Source of the DNA: Lysinibacillus mangiferihumi
GTDB lineage: Bacteria > Bacillota > Bacilli > Bacillales_A > Planococcaceae
Length of the DNA stretch: 64,000 bases
Reading direction: 5' to 3'
Assembly: GCF_003049665.1 (NCBI RefSeq)
Contig: NZ_PYWM01000016.1
Span: forward strand, 1 to 64,000
The notes beneath the pieces are model-generated. The model saw only the letters and a program-made list of their open reading frames with translations. It was not told the origin of the DNA and made no database searches. The translations under genes were made by a program, and so were the position numbers. Of this stretch, positions 7,601 through 16,194 are shown piece by piece; within the stretch, counting starts at the first letter, position 1; every line of letters starts with the position of its first letter.

Positions 7601-7951
7601 ATGCAAGAAGTACAAGTAGAGACGTTGCAGGAATTATTGAATTCTTTCGCCAACAAAGACGTTTATATTCATCTTGAGACGACAAACGGTTCTTACGCAG
7701 CACACTACGATGAAAAATTTTTTAATGCTGGAGCTTTTATTCGTAATGCAAAAATCAATTACGAACTGGCTAAAGTAGTGGATAACTCTCCACATCGTGT
7801 CGGTTTAAAAATGACACATGGTTGGGTTTATGCTCAAGGTATTACACATTATGAATTAGATGATTTAGGCCGTTTGTTAATGGCTGGACTAGACTATTCA
7901 GGTAAATTGGCGATAGCACTGGAAATTAGCGAAACGCCATTTACTTATTAA
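7601..7951 (+). CDS. yojF: YojF family protein (DUF1806)
   Basis: A 116-residue soluble protein starting MQEVQVETLQELLNSFANKD. Its body (IHLETTNGSYAAHYDEK, KVVDNSPHRVGLKMTHGWVY, SGKLAIALEIS) matches the YojF/DUF1806 family I recall from Bacillus. In B. subtilis yojF sits directly before yojG (bshB2), and the same order is present here with a 13-nt gap, suggesting a supporting role in bacillithiol synthesis. The start is fixed by GAGGAG just upstream of ATG 7601 and fits the family length; the frame is open upstream to 7559. Confidence 0.85.
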   Translation: MQEVQVETLQELLNSFANKDVYIHLETTNGSYAAHYDEKFFNAGAFIRNAKINYELAKVVDNSPHRVGLKMTHGWVYAQGITHYELDDLGRLLMAGLDYSGKLAIALEISETPFTY

Positions 7952-7964
7952 GGGGGACGACTAT

Positions 7965-8654
7965 TTGAATTTACAACCACAACGTCATATTTTAATTGTT
8001 TACCCTCACCCAGATGATGAGGCTTTTTCAGTTGCTGGAACGATTGCCTATTATACGAAAAAGATGAATACACCTGTTACATATGCCTGTTTAACATTAG
8101 GTGAAATGGGTCGTAATTTAGGAAATCCACCATTTGCTACGCGTGAATCATTGCCAGAAATTCGCCGCAAGGAGCTTGTCGCTGCTGCTGACGCTATGGG
8201 CATTCAAGATTTACGTATGCTCGGCTTACGCGATAAAACAATTGAATTTGAAGACGACGAAAAAATGGTCAAGCTTGTAGAAGGTTTAATTGAAGAGTTA
8301 ATGCCTTCGCTTATTTTTACTTTCCTTCCTGGCTTCGCGGTGCATCCTGACCATGAAGCAACAGCACGTGCTGTTGTAGAAGCTGTGCGTCGCATGCCTA
8401 AAGCGGCGCGACCTCAAATTTTTGGTTGCGCCTTTGCGAACGATACAATTGCTAAAAATGGTGAACCACATGTCCAAATCGACATCCGCGAAATGAAGAT
8501 GGATAAAGTAAAGGCTTTACAAGCGCATGCTTCTCAAACTGGATGGATGATGCAAGAAACAGAAAAGCGCATTGATGACGGAGAGCCCATGAGCGAGAGC
8601 TGGCTGAATGTTGAAAAGTTCTACATTGTTAACCCTGATAATTATGTAAAATAA
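7965..8654 (+). CDS. bshB2: Bacillithiol biosynthesis deacetylase BshB2
   Basis: LmbE-like zinc deacetylase of 229 residues. It removes the acetyl group from GlcNAc-malate in bacillithiol synthesis and may also act on thiol conjugates. The metal motif PHPDDE is at residues 14-19, and the second His appears in VHPDHEATAR (about residues 126-135). Start is TTG, with GGGGG at the proper spacing. It forms an operon with yojF and ends at the bidirectional terminator 8661-8697. Bacillus often has a second enzyme (BshB1) elsewhere, so this one may be partly redundant. Confidence 0.9.
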   Translation: MNLQPQRHILIVYPHPDDEAFSVAGTIAYYTKKMNTPVTYACLTLGEMGRNLGNPPFATRESLPEIRRKELVAAADAMGIQDLRMLGLRDKTIEFEDDEKMVKLVEGLIEELMPSLIFTFLPGFAVHPDHEATARAVVEAVRRMPKAARPQIFGCAFANDTIAKNGEPHVQIDIREMKMDKVKALQAHASQTGWMMQETEKRIDDGEPMSESWLNVEKFYIVNPDNYVK

Positions 8655-8660
8655 TACAAA

Positions 8661-8697
8661 AAAAGCGGTTGTAACCTTTTAAGGCACAACCGCTTTT
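8661..8697. terminator. Bidirectional terminator between bshB2 and terC-like gene
   Basis: Perfect 12-bp arms AAAAGCGGTTGT and ACAACCGCTTTT. Converging genes share it, and the stop codon of the minus-strand gene lies inside it. Confidence 0.85.
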
Positions 8698-9442
8698 ATT
8701 TAGCTATTTTTAATTTATTAAACACATGGATAACCATCGTCAAACCAAAGGCAACGACTAAAATAATAAAAAATAAATAATGCGGTACATATATACCAAA
8801 TACAGTCACTAACATTTTAAGCGCAATAATCCCAATTATGATAAATGCCGTCGCCTCAAGCTCTGGAATTTTTTCGATAATAATTAAAAATAATCCTGCA
8901 ATTGTTCGCATCATTAATATACCGAGCATGCCACCTATTAATAACACCCAAACTTGATCGGATATTGCAAAGGCAGCAAAAATGGAATCAACCGAAAACG
9001 CAATATCCATTAGCTCTACAGAAATAACAGTAGCCCAAAATACGCCAAATATCCGCACCATTATTCCAGACTTTTTTACTTCTTTGACACTGTCCTCTTG
9101 TCCTAGTTGTAAAAAATGCGCAATACTAATCCACCCTAAATACAATGCGCCCAACACTTTAATAAACCAAAACTCTACTAAATACACGCCAATTCCGATA
9201 AATAAAAAACGGAAAAAATAAGCCCCTAGCATACCATACATTAACGCCCGTTTACGTTGCTTATCGGGTAAATGTTTGACAAGTACCGCTAGTACGAGCG
9301 CATTATCTGCCGACAGTAATCCCTCAATGACAATGAGCGATGAAATTAATCCCCACGATACCGGATCTGCTAATACTTTTTTCCACATATCCCAATCGAA
9401 AAATTGCATATATGTAGATAGTATCCCATGAATAATGTCCAA
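8696..9442 (-). CDS. TerC family membrane protein (YceF-like)
   Basis: A 248-residue integral membrane protein of the TerC family, with about seven hydrophobic helices. Family marks are the acidic segment EGLLSADNALVLAVLVKHLP near residue 40 and SVELMDIAFSVDSIFAAFAI in the second half; the paired Asp/Glu residues in the membrane are typical. Bacillus relatives are linked to metal (manganese) export during exoenzyme metallation. The start is TTG at 9442, because AGGGGG lies 7 nt before it and the following sequence aligns with the start of B. subtilis YceF; the longer frame to 9541 adds an unlikely basic leader. I looked for a manganese (yybP-ykoY) riboswitch upstream and saw none. Confidence 0.82.
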   Translation of the reverse strand: MDIIHGILSTYMQFFDWDMWKKVLADPVSWGLISSLIVIEGLLSADNALVLAVLVKHLPDKQRKRALMYGMLGAYFFRFLFIGIGVYLVEFWFIKVLGALYLGWISIAHFLQLGQEDSVKEVKKSGIMVRIFGVFWATVISVELMDIAFSVDSIFAAFAISDQVWVLLIGGMLGILMMRTIAGLFLIIIEKIPELEATAFIIIGIIALKMLVTVFGIYVPHYLFFIILVVAFGLTMVIHVFNKLKIAK

Positions 9443-9723
9443 ATGCTTACCCCCTACTTGTCCTAAACTAATATATGCTCGGCGTTCTTCGTTATGAAAG
9501 TTTCTCCTTCTGTCATTTTTTAAAAATTTTTGATAATTCAATTTCTAGAAAACTCGAACAATAGACGTTTTTTCTCGAACATCATAAATTATGCTACTTC
9601 CATGAATTAAGATAAGAAAATGGACACCGAAAATTTAGAATTTACTAAAAATTTATAACAAAAATCGAAAAAAATATGCTATCATAGATGAATGTTTTAT
9701 ACGTAAAACGGAGGATGAATACT

Positions 9724-10986
9724 ATGGAAGTTGCTGACACTAAAACAGTGCAAGTAGAGAATATTTTAATTGCACATCACTTTTTAAAAGATGTAGTCGT
9801 GCATACGCCACTACAGAAAAACGATTATTTATCAGAGAAATACGGTGCTAATATTTATTTCAAACGTGAGGATTTACAGCATGTTCGCTCATTTAAACTT
9901 CGCGGTGCTTACTATAAAATTAAAAAAATTGAGGAAGAAGCGCGCATTAACGGTGTTGTCTGTGCCAGTGCAGGGAATCATGCACAAGGTGTTGCTTACG
10001 CCTGTGCACAGTTAAAAATTCAAGCGAGCATTTTCATGCCTCAAACAACCCCAAAACAAAAAATCGACCAAGTGCGTATGTTTGGCCGTGATTACGCTGA
10101 AATTATTTTGGCAGGAGATACTTTTGATGATGCTGCTGAAAGTGCAATGGCCTACTGCGAAGAACAAGGTAAAATTTTTATCCACCCATTCGACGATTTT
10201 GACGTCATCGCTGGACAAGGCACAGTTGCTGTTGAAATTATGAATGACATGGAAGAACCAATCGACTATGTTTTCGGAAGTATTGGCGGCGGTGGATTAA
10301 TGTCAGGTGTTTCAGCTTATGTGAAAAACCTTTCCCCAAACAGTAAAATTATCGGTGTAGAGCCAGCCGGTGCAGGCAGTATGAAAGTTGCATTTGCAGA
10401 AGGTGGCGCAGTGGCACTCGATTGGATTGACAAATTCGTTGACGGTGCTGCCGTAAAATGCGTCGGTCACCACACTTATGATGTTTGTCGCCGTTATTTA
10501 GACGATATCGTGCTTGTTCCCGAAGGAAAAGTATGTACAACCATATTAGATTTGTACAATAAACACGCGATTATAGCTGAACCCGCTGGCGCACTATCAG
10601 TTGCTGCTCTTGACAGTTATAAAGAAGAGATTAAAGGCAAATCTGTTGTAGTTATTATTAGTGGCGGTAATAACGATATCGGGCGTATGCAAGAGATTAA
10701 AGAGAAATCTTTAATTCACGAAGGATTACTATACTACTTTATCGTAAGTTTCCCTCAACGTGCAGGTGCACTTCGTCAATTCCTAACAAGCGTTCTTGGA
10801 CCAAACGATGATATTACAACTTTTGAATATACGAAGAAAAACAATAAAGAGAGTGGTCCTGCCTTAGTGGGCATCGAGCTAGGCAATCGCGATGATTATG
10901 AAGGATTGTTAAAACGCATGAAAGAGTTTGGTTTCAACTACAAAGAAGTAAATAACGACATCCAATTATTCGGCCTACTCGTGTAA
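9724..10986 (+). CDS. ilvA: Threonine ammonia-lyase IlvA
   Basis: PLP enzyme of 420 residues converting threonine to 2-oxobutanoate and ammonia, the first step of isoleucine synthesis. The PLP lysine is in SFKLRGAYYK (Lys58), the substrate loop is ASAGNHAQG, and the phosphate-binding loop is GSIGGGGLMSG. A single ACT-like regulatory domain follows from about residue 335 (LLYYFIVSFPQRAGALRQFL), as in the short biosynthetic form of Firmicutes. Two in-frame ATGs lie upstream; GGAGG fits ATG 9724 best. It is monocistronic with its own terminator and is not next to other ilv genes. Confidence 0.93.
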   Translation: MEVADTKTVQVENILIAHHFLKDVVVHTPLQKNDYLSEKYGANIYFKREDLQHVRSFKLRGAYYKIKKIEEEARINGVVCASAGNHAQGVAYACAQLKIQASIFMPQTTPKQKIDQVRMFGRDYAEIILAGDTFDDAAESAMAYCEEQGKIFIHPFDDFDVIAGQGTVAVEIMNDMEEPIDYVFGSIGGGGLMSGVSAYVKNLSPNSKIIGVEPAGAGSMKVAFAEGGAVALDWIDKFVDGAAVKCVGHHTYDVCRRYLDDIVLVPEGKVCTTILDLYNKHAIIAEPAGALSVAALDSYKEEIKGKSVVVIISGGNNDIGRMQEIKEKSLIHEGLLYYFIVSFPQRAGALRQFLTSVLGPNDDITTFEYTKKNNKESGPALVGIELGNRDDYEGLLKRMKEFGFNYKEVNNDIQLFGLLV

Positions 10987-11008
10987 GGTCTTTTAGGGCT
11001 ACTAAAAG

Positions 11009-11048
11009 GAAAATAGCGCACTAGAAATAGTTCTAGTACGCTATTTTC
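11009..11048 (+). terminator. Terminator after ilvA
   Basis: Long near-perfect hairpin: GAAAATAGCG plus inner ACTAGAA pairs with TTCTAGT plus CGCTATTTTC, with a 4-nt loop. Confidence 0.8.
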
Positions 11049-11053
11049 TATAA

Positions 11054-11082
11054 GTGTCAGGCACTCAAACAATTCTGAATTC
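11054..11082 (+). repeat. Short dispersed repeat, copy 1
   Basis: GTGTCAGGCACTCAAACAAT followed by TCTGAATTC. It is a variant of the ~25-bp consensus GTGCCAGTCACTCAAACAAT-TCTGAA found six times in the window. Confidence 0.7.
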
Positions 11083-11179
11083 TGACATAACGAAGCTCCC
11101 TAGATCATAGCATGGAATTATTGACAATAGCATAGACCCACAAAACAAATAAGAACAATACGAGTCCTAGAATACAAAA

Positions 11180-12577
11180 TCAAAATACAATTTTTCTTGC
11201 AAGAGAATCCTCTTTTAACCTAAAATCATATTTGTTTGCATTTTGATATTTCGGGTCTATATAGCTAGACTTCTCATCACTTTTTGAGGCTTTTTGAAAT
11301 TTAGGAAAAGATGTATATTCTTTCTCTTTCCATATCCAAATACCCGTTTCTCCTTTTTCTTTATGGAATACATTCTTTTGTAGTTTATTTTTTTGATTGG
11401 TTGTAAAATAGTTGGAGATAAAAATCCGCGATGGTCCAGCGGTTAAAACATTTCTTTCTATCACATTGTTTTTTGTATCATATTGTAATAATAGCTGTCC
11501 CCCATCTAGCCCCTTCGTGTCATTTCGATAAAGAATATTTTGAGAGATAGTAGAATTAATCGTACCTCCCCGATCTTCATCATACCCACCAATCGATATC
11601 CCAGTGTAAAAGTTTTCATAAATAATATTGTTTATTATTTTAATGTTATCAGCGTATTTTTTAGCATGCTCAGAGGTTGCTTCTATTCCAATATCACTTT
11701 TATAAACGGTATTCTTTTCAATGGTTATATTTTTTCCACCATCTACATAAATTCCGCCAGCAGCATAATCCTCCCCATAAGCTGGATTGCCATAAGAGGA
11801 TATTTCATAAACTATATTATTCTTTACGATGCCATTCCGTACAAAGTCCACTTTTTTATCATTTGAAATGCCTTCATAACCAATTAGGTCAATCCCGATA
11901 TTATCACTACGGCGAACTATATTATTTTCTACTTTAAAAACGTCAATATTTCCATTTAGAACAAGAGATTCACTTGCCCCTAGTTTCAAGTCTTCCAACG
12001 TATTATTTGAAATATTTATATCTTTCATTGTGCCAGTTCCGTATATAGCAATCCCATGGCCATTGCCATCATCTGCATGGGTTTCAATGCGCTGCACATG
12101 ATTATTTTCTAGTGTAATATGGCTACTAGAACCTGTTACATAAATCCCCATTACTGTTTTCCCTGCTAAATCAGTAGATAAATCCTGGATAGTTAGTCCA
12201 CTGATGGTCACGTAACTTTTATTATTTAACACCACTAAGGCTGCATCGTCTTCAACATCCTTCAAGTCCTTTCCACTCAGAACAACCTTTTCCTTGTTGT
12301 AGGCTTTAAATGTAATTGGTTTAGACTTGGTGCCACTATGTTTCACGACAAGTTTTTCATGATAATTTCCTTTTCGTATAAGGACGGTAGTACCGGCGCT
12401 TGCTTCTGAAGCCGCTTTTTTTAATGTGCGAAATGGCTTTGATTTTGTACCAACATTATCATCATTTCCATTTGTCGCAACGTAAATAACTTGATTCTGC
12501 TTATCTTCATTATTGTTTAAAACAAAGACAATCACCATAGCAACTGCTACCAAGAGGATAAAATAAATTTTTTTCAT
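11180..12577 (-). CDS. Exported parallel beta-helix protein
   Basis: A 465-residue protein with an N-terminal signal or anchor (MKKIYFILLVAVAMVIVFVL). Next is a DUF1565-like opening (IYVATNGNDDNVGTKSKPF, then RTLKKAASEASAGTTVLIRKG) and a long series of right-handed parallel beta-helix coils rich in NNxI/ITIxxNxV motifs (for example ISGLTIQDL, ISNNTLEDL, IEKNTVYKSDIGIE, ISQNILYRN). This architecture is typical of polysaccharide lyases and cell-surface carbohydrate-active proteins, but no catalytic site could be assigned. The ATG at 12577 has AAGGA upstream; the open frame beyond it reads into a short dispersed repeat (12601-12630) that is not coding. Confidence 0.8.
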   Translation of the reverse strand: MKKIYFILLVAVAMVIVFVLNNNEDKQNQVIYVATNGNDDNVGTKSKPFRTLKKAASEASAGTTVLIRKGNYHEKLVVKHSGTKSKPITFKAYNKEKVVLSGKDLKDVEDDAALVVLNNKSYVTISGLTIQDLSTDLAGKTVMGIYVTGSSSHITLENNHVQRIETHADDGNGHGIAIYGTGTMKDINISNNTLEDLKLGASESLVLNGNIDVFKVENNIVRRSDNIGIDLIGYEGISNDKKVDFVRNGIVKNNIVYEISSYGNPAYGEDYAAGGIYVDGGKNITIEKNTVYKSDIGIEATSEHAKKYADNIKIINNIIYENFYTGISIGGYDEDRGGTINSTISQNILYRNDTKGLDGGQLLLQYDTKNNVIERNVLTAGPSRIFISNYFTTNQKNKLQKNVFHKEKGETGIWIWKEKEYTSFPKFQKASKSDEKSSYIDPKYQNANKYDFRLKEDSLARKIVF

Positions 12578-12600
12578 TAAATCATTCCTTATTAATAAAT

Positions 12601-12630
12601 GTGCCAGGCACCCAAACAATTCAGAATTTT
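12601..12630 (+). repeat. Short dispersed repeat, copy 2
   Basis: GTGCCAGGCACCCAAACAAT then TCAGAATTTT. It lies 23 bp upstream of the beta-helix gene start, within its probable promoter or leader region. Confidence 0.75.
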
Positions 12631-12644
12631 CACCAGCACAATAA

Positions 12645-12672
12645 AAACGCCCATACCTATGTGTGGGCGTTT
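12645..12672 (-). terminator. Terminator after the ABC transporter ATPase gene
   Basis: Arms AAACGCCCATAC and GTGTGGGCGTTT with a 4-nt loop, 6 bp beyond the stop of the ATPase gene. Confidence 0.8.
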
Positions 12673-12677
12673 AATCA

Positions 12678-13472
12678 TTAGCCTAGCAATGCACGGTCAG
12701 AATTCATTTTTTCACCGCGAATGCGTTCGAATTCAGCCATTAAATCAGGAATTGTCAGTTCATGTTTGCGATCCTCGCCGACCTCCAAGATAATCTGACC
12801 TTTATCCATCATAATAAGACGGTTTCCTAAATCCAATGCTTGTTGCATATTGTGCGTGACCATTAGCGTCGTAAGATTATCCTTTTCAACTAAATGCTTC
12901 GTAATACGCGTAATAAGCTCCGCACGCGAAGGGTCAAGCGCTGCGGTATGCTCATCTAGCAATAGAATGGATGGCTTCGTAAACGTAGCCATTAAAAGTG
13001 ATAATGCCTGACGCTCACCACCCGAAAGCAAGCCAACCTTTGCGGATAAGCGACTTTCTAAGTTTAAGCCTAGCATTTCTAATGATTCCTTAAAAAATTG
13101 TCGACGTTTTTTATCAACGCCAATACGTAGACCACGACTTTTGTTTCTTGAATACGCAAGTGCTAAGTTTTCTTCAATCGTCATAGTCGGTGCTGTTCCC
13201 GCCATTGGGTCCTGAAACACGCGACCAATGAAATGAGACCGTTTATATTCTGGCAAACTCGTGACATTATTACCGTCGATTAATACGGAACCAAAGTCCG
13301 GTGTTAACGCACCAGAAATCATATTCATCATCGTAGATTTACCCGCACCATTACTGCCGATAATTGTAACAAAATCGCCTGGTTTTAAATGTAAGTTTAT
13401 TTCAGCAAGTGCAATTTTCTCATCGGGTGTACCTTCATTAAAAATTTTATTAATACCATCTAATTTAAGCAA
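12678..13472 (-). CDS. ABC transporter ATPase (TrpZ/YcjV-type, tryptophan-type importer)
   Basis: A 264-residue ABC ATPase with Walker A GSNGAGKST (39-47), signature LSGGERQA (148-155), Walker B ILLLDEHTA (168-176) and the switch His in VTHNMQ. Its start overlaps the permease stop by 8 nt, so both are translated together. The ATPase-permease-binding protein set matches the family described for tryptophan/tyrosine uptake (trpXYZ) in Firmicutes. I infer an aromatic amino acid or related substrate from family membership only; no Trp-specific regulatory element is present here. Confidence 0.85.
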   Translation of the reverse strand: MLKLDGINKIFNEGTPDEKIALAEINLHLKPGDFVTIIGSNGAGKSTMMNMISGALTPDFGSVLIDGNNVTSLPEYKRSHFIGRVFQDPMAGTAPTMTIEENLALAYSRNKSRGLRIGVDKKRRQFFKESLEMLGLNLESRLSAKVGLLSGGERQALSLLMATFTKPSILLLDEHTAALDPSRAELITRITKHLVEKDNLTTLMVTHNMQQALDLGNRLIMMDKGQIILEVGEDRKHELTIPDLMAEFERIRGEKMNSDRALLG

Positions 13473-14493
13473 GGCCTTTTCCCCCCTGCTCTACCGTTTT
13501 CATGTGTGAACGTTCTGCTGCCCGTTTTGCTTTGCGCTTTCGTTCTTTGTTTTTATCGACAAACTGAGGTAAGACAAGCGCTAAAATAACAATAATCGCC
13601 GTAATGAGTTTCATATCTCCTGAATCAAGGAAATCGACGCGTAGTGCTAACGCTAAAATAATGCGGTAAATAATAGCACCTGCGATTACAGCCAATGTAG
13701 TACGCATAATTGTTTTCGTACCAAAGATGGCTTCACCTATAATGACAGAAGCAAGGCCGATAACAATCATACCAATCCCCATACTAACATCCGAAAACTT
13801 CGAATATTGTGCGATTAAAGCTCCAGAAAATGCGACAAGTGCATTCGAAAGACCAAGACCAAGAATAATAAGCGTATCTGTATTCGCAGAGAAACTACGA
13901 ATCATACGTTTATTATCACCTGTTGCTCGAATAGCTAGCCCGACTTCTGTTTTTAAGAACCAGTCCGCAATAAATTTAATTAAAATCGTGATGAGTAAAA
14001 CTACAATCAACGTACCCCAAGTTGACGGTACTTGCTGAATGCCGATGCTTTTTAATACGTTATTTAATGCAGCATCGATACCTAAATTACTCCAAAATGT
14101 TTGAAACTTTGAAAACAAGGTTTCAGAGTTTAATAATGGAATATTCGGACGCCCTATCGTATTTTCTGCAGTTAACCCCATGATGCGCAAGTTAAGCGAA
14201 TACAAGGCAATCATCATTAAAATCCCTGATAATAGCGGATTAATCTTACCTTTTGTGTGAAGAATTCCTGTCATACATCCTGCAATAAATCCAGCAACAA
14301 TTGCCACTAAAGTCGCTAAGATTGGGTGGTAGCCAAGCAGAATCATTGTTGCTGCCGTAGCCGCCCCTGTTACAAAGCTTCCATCAACCGTTAAGTCCGG
14401 AAAATCTAACACACGGAATGTTAAGTAAACACCGAGTGCCATAATTGCATAGATGATTCCTTGCTCCACTGAGCCAAATATTGCTGTAAACAT
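13465..14493 (-). CDS. ABC transporter permease (tryptophan-type importer)
   Basis: A 342-residue permease of the branched-chain amino acid/TrpY-like type with about eight to nine membrane helices. Motifs include LDFPDLTVDGSFVTGAA, which is typical of this subgroup, and the coupling region LAIRATGDNKRMIRSFSANT followed by glycine-rich helices. The C-terminus is a highly basic cytoplasmic tail (DKNKERKRKAKRAAERSHMK). It overlaps the ATPase gene by 8 nt and follows the binding-protein gene after a 226-nt gap that holds a GC-rich hairpin. Confidence 0.87.
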   Translation of the reverse strand: MFTAIFGSVEQGIIYAIMALGVYLTFRVLDFPDLTVDGSFVTGAATAATMILLGYHPILATLVAIVAGFIAGCMTGILHTKGKINPLLSGILMMIALYSLNLRIMGLTAENTIGRPNIPLLNSETLFSKFQTFWSNLGIDAALNNVLKSIGIQQVPSTWGTLIVVLLITILIKFIADWFLKTEVGLAIRATGDNKRMIRSFSANTDTLIILGLGLSNALVAFSGALIAQYSKFSDVSMGIGMIVIGLASVIIGEAIFGTKTIMRTTLAVIAGAIIYRIILALALRVDFLDSGDMKLITAIIVILALVLPQFVDKNKERKRKAKRAAERSHMKTVEQGGKGLA

Positions 14494-14668
14494 TGTTGAA
14501 TCATCTCCTAAAAATTATCGTATCAATTATACTGAGGCGTCATTGCGCCAAGATGTTATCTAGCTTGTTCAATAGCTTCTCTTAAAATCTGTAAATTTTA
14601 CTTGGAACTCAAATCTCTTCTTAATAAATGTAAAGATTGTCTGCTTGAACAAGTTAAAATGAAGAGAA

Positions 14669-14691
14669 AGCGGGGATAGTTCTCCCCCGCT
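14669..14691 (-). terminator. Hairpin between binding-protein and permease genes (possible attenuator)
   Basis: On the minus strand, AGCGGGG pairs with CCCCGCT over a 9-nt loop and is followed by TTCTCTTC rather than a clean T run. A stem here may lower read-through or protect the binding-protein mRNA, giving more binding protein than permease, as in many importers. Confidence 0.55.
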
Positions 14692-14719
14692 TCAGCTTAA
14701 ATGTAACATGACATATGCA

Positions 14720-15742
14720 TTATTTTTCTAAAAGCTCTGCGCCCCAAGAATCTTTAATTTCAATTCCTAATTCGTCAGCAACTTTTTTGTTCACTACTAA
14801 TTTCAAGTTTTGTGGATATTGAGCTGGTGTATCAGCAGGTGTTGCTTCACCTTTTAAGATTTTGACAGCCATTTGACCAGCTTCATAGCCGATATCATAG
14901 TACTCAAAGCCGTATGCAGCTAAGCCACCACGTTCTACAGAATCAAGCTCACCAACAATAAGTGGTAATTTATTTGCTTTTGCTACATCAATAACAGATT
15001 CTAATGCAGAAACAACTGTATTATCCGTAATAATATAAAAAGCCTCTACTTTACCAATTAACGATTCAGCCGCTTGTTTAACATCCGCAGAAGTTGCAGC
15101 TGAAGCCTCTTTTACTTTTAGACCTTGTTCAGCCATCACTTTTTTCACTTCTGTTACTTGCGCTACTGAATTTTGCTCACCAGCATTGTAAACCATACCG
15201 ACGTTTTTAGCGCCAAGTTCTTTTAATAATGCTACCGTTTTAGAAATCGTATCAGGATGTAAATCAATTGTTCCCGTTACATTTTTCCCTGGTTTATCCA
15301 TCGAATCAATTAACTGTGCACCCACTGCATCTGTCACGGAAGTAAAGATAATGGGAATATCGCCAGTTGCTGTAGCTGCTGCTTGTGCAGAAGGTGTAGA
15401 GTTAGCAAAAATTAAATCTACGTTTGCACTTACTAGGTTATTGGCAATTGTTGTATTTAAACTGTTATCACCTTGTGCGATTTGTGGATCATAATCCACT
15501 TTTAAGCCTGAATCCTCAATCGCTTTTTTGAACCCTTCTGTTGCAGCATTTAAAGATGGATGCTCAACAATTTGAGTAATCCCGATTTTATATGTTTTTT
15601 GATCTACACTACCGCTCTCACTTGCACTATTTTTTTCGTCACCTTTTGCATCTGATGAACTAGAACTACCGCTACCACAAGCAGCAAGCAATAATAATAA
15701 TCCAAATAATAGGAACGAAAGCTGTTTCATATTGCGCTTCAC
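14720..15742 (-). CDS. ABC transporter substrate-binding lipoprotein (TrpX-like)
   Basis: A 340-residue lipoprotein. The signal ends in lipobox LLAAC with Cys22, followed by a Ser-rich linker. The mature part has two Rossmann-like lobes of the ABC_sub_bind family (YKIGITQIVEHPSLNAATEG, VDLIFANSTPSAQAAATATG, IPIIFTSVTDAVGAQL, GLAAYGFEYYDIGYEAG). This family binds aromatic amino acids in characterised members (TrpX). The start is GTG with GGGGGG upstream. It has its own strong promoter (15812-15840) and a leader inverted repeat (15776-15801). Confidence 0.88.
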   Translation of the reverse strand: MKRNMKQLSFLLFGLLLLLAACGSGSSSSSDAKGDEKNSASESGSVDQKTYKIGITQIVEHPSLNAATEGFKKAIEDSGLKVDYDPQIAQGDNSLNTTIANNLVSANVDLIFANSTPSAQAAATATGDIPIIFTSVTDAVGAQLIDSMDKPGKNVTGTIDLHPDTISKTVALLKELGAKNVGMVYNAGEQNSVAQVTEVKKVMAEQGLKVKEASAATSADVKQAAESLIGKVEAFYIITDNTVVSALESVIDVAKANKLPLIVGELDSVERGGLAAYGFEYYDIGYEAGQMAVKILKGEATPADTPAQYPQNLKLVVNKKVADELGIEIKDSWGAELLEK

Positions 15743-15775
15743 AAATAATCCCCCCGACTAATACTCTATTATCTA

Positions 15776-15801
15776 TCACACTTCACTCGAGCAAAGTGTG
15801 A
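15776..15801. promoter_or_regulatory. Inverted repeat in the leader of the TrpX-like gene (candidate operator)
   Basis: Perfect 8-bp arms TCACACTT and AAGTGTGA separated by 10 bp (CACTCGAGCA). It lies between the -10 box and the ribosome site, a position where a bound repressor or an RNA hairpin could control expression. No known factor is assigned. Confidence 0.5.
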
Positions 15802-15811
15802 ATGTATCGCT

Positions 15812-15840
15812 ATATTATCGTTATTATCGATATTCGTCAA
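15812..15840 (-). promoter_or_regulatory. SigA-type promoter of the TrpX-like gene
   Basis: On the minus strand, -35 TTGACG (15840-15835) and -10 TAATAT (15817-15812) are separated by exactly 17 bp, close to the vegetative consensus. Confidence 0.75.
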
Positions 15841-16194
15841 CAACATTATGAATGTTCTGACTTTTAAATTTGACAAAATATTTTACTTCTTCACTTAATT
15901 TGTCGCTTTAAACCGCTAAACTACTACATTTCTTAATTTATAATTCTTTTGTAATATAATAATAATTGTATGGCAATTTTTCGAAAGTTAAAGGTTGCCT
16001 TCATAATCCAAAAATTGATAAGGGCATAAAAAACGAAAAAGTGTTAAATTGACTACAGTCAATTTAACACTTTTTTGCTGCACCGTTGTTGTTCACTTCG
16101 GCGGTGCTTTCCGCGGGCACACCGTAAGCAGCAAGCATGCGAGGTATCCCCATCTTGCATTGAATGCACGTCTTGCCTTCAATGCGCCATTTAA
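15841..16194. other. Gene-free region upstream of the TrpX-like promoter
   Basis: About 180 bp of AT-rich DNA with no gene, then a partial copy of the dispersed element from about 16025. Confidence 0.6.
16025..16170 (+). repeat. Partial dispersed element
   Basis: Contains the hairpin arms AAAAAGTGTTAAATTGACT and AGTCAATTTAACACTTTTT and then part of the element body (GCACCGTTGTTGTTCACTTC, GGCGGTGCTTTCCGCGGGCA, CACCGTAAGCAGC). The GGCTGGGACA ends are missing. It lies just downstream of the lipoprotein gene (minus strand) and may act as its terminator. Confidence 0.75.

Noticed and set aside
9443..9541. Manganese (yybP-ykoY) riboswitch before the TerC-like gene
   Set aside because: The conserved core was not found; the GGGGG there is the ribosome site of the TTG start.
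12578..12619. N-terminal extension of the beta-helix protein (MFGCLAHLLIRNDL)
   Set aside because: It is translated from the short dispersed repeat and lies upstream of a proper signal peptide and ribosome site.
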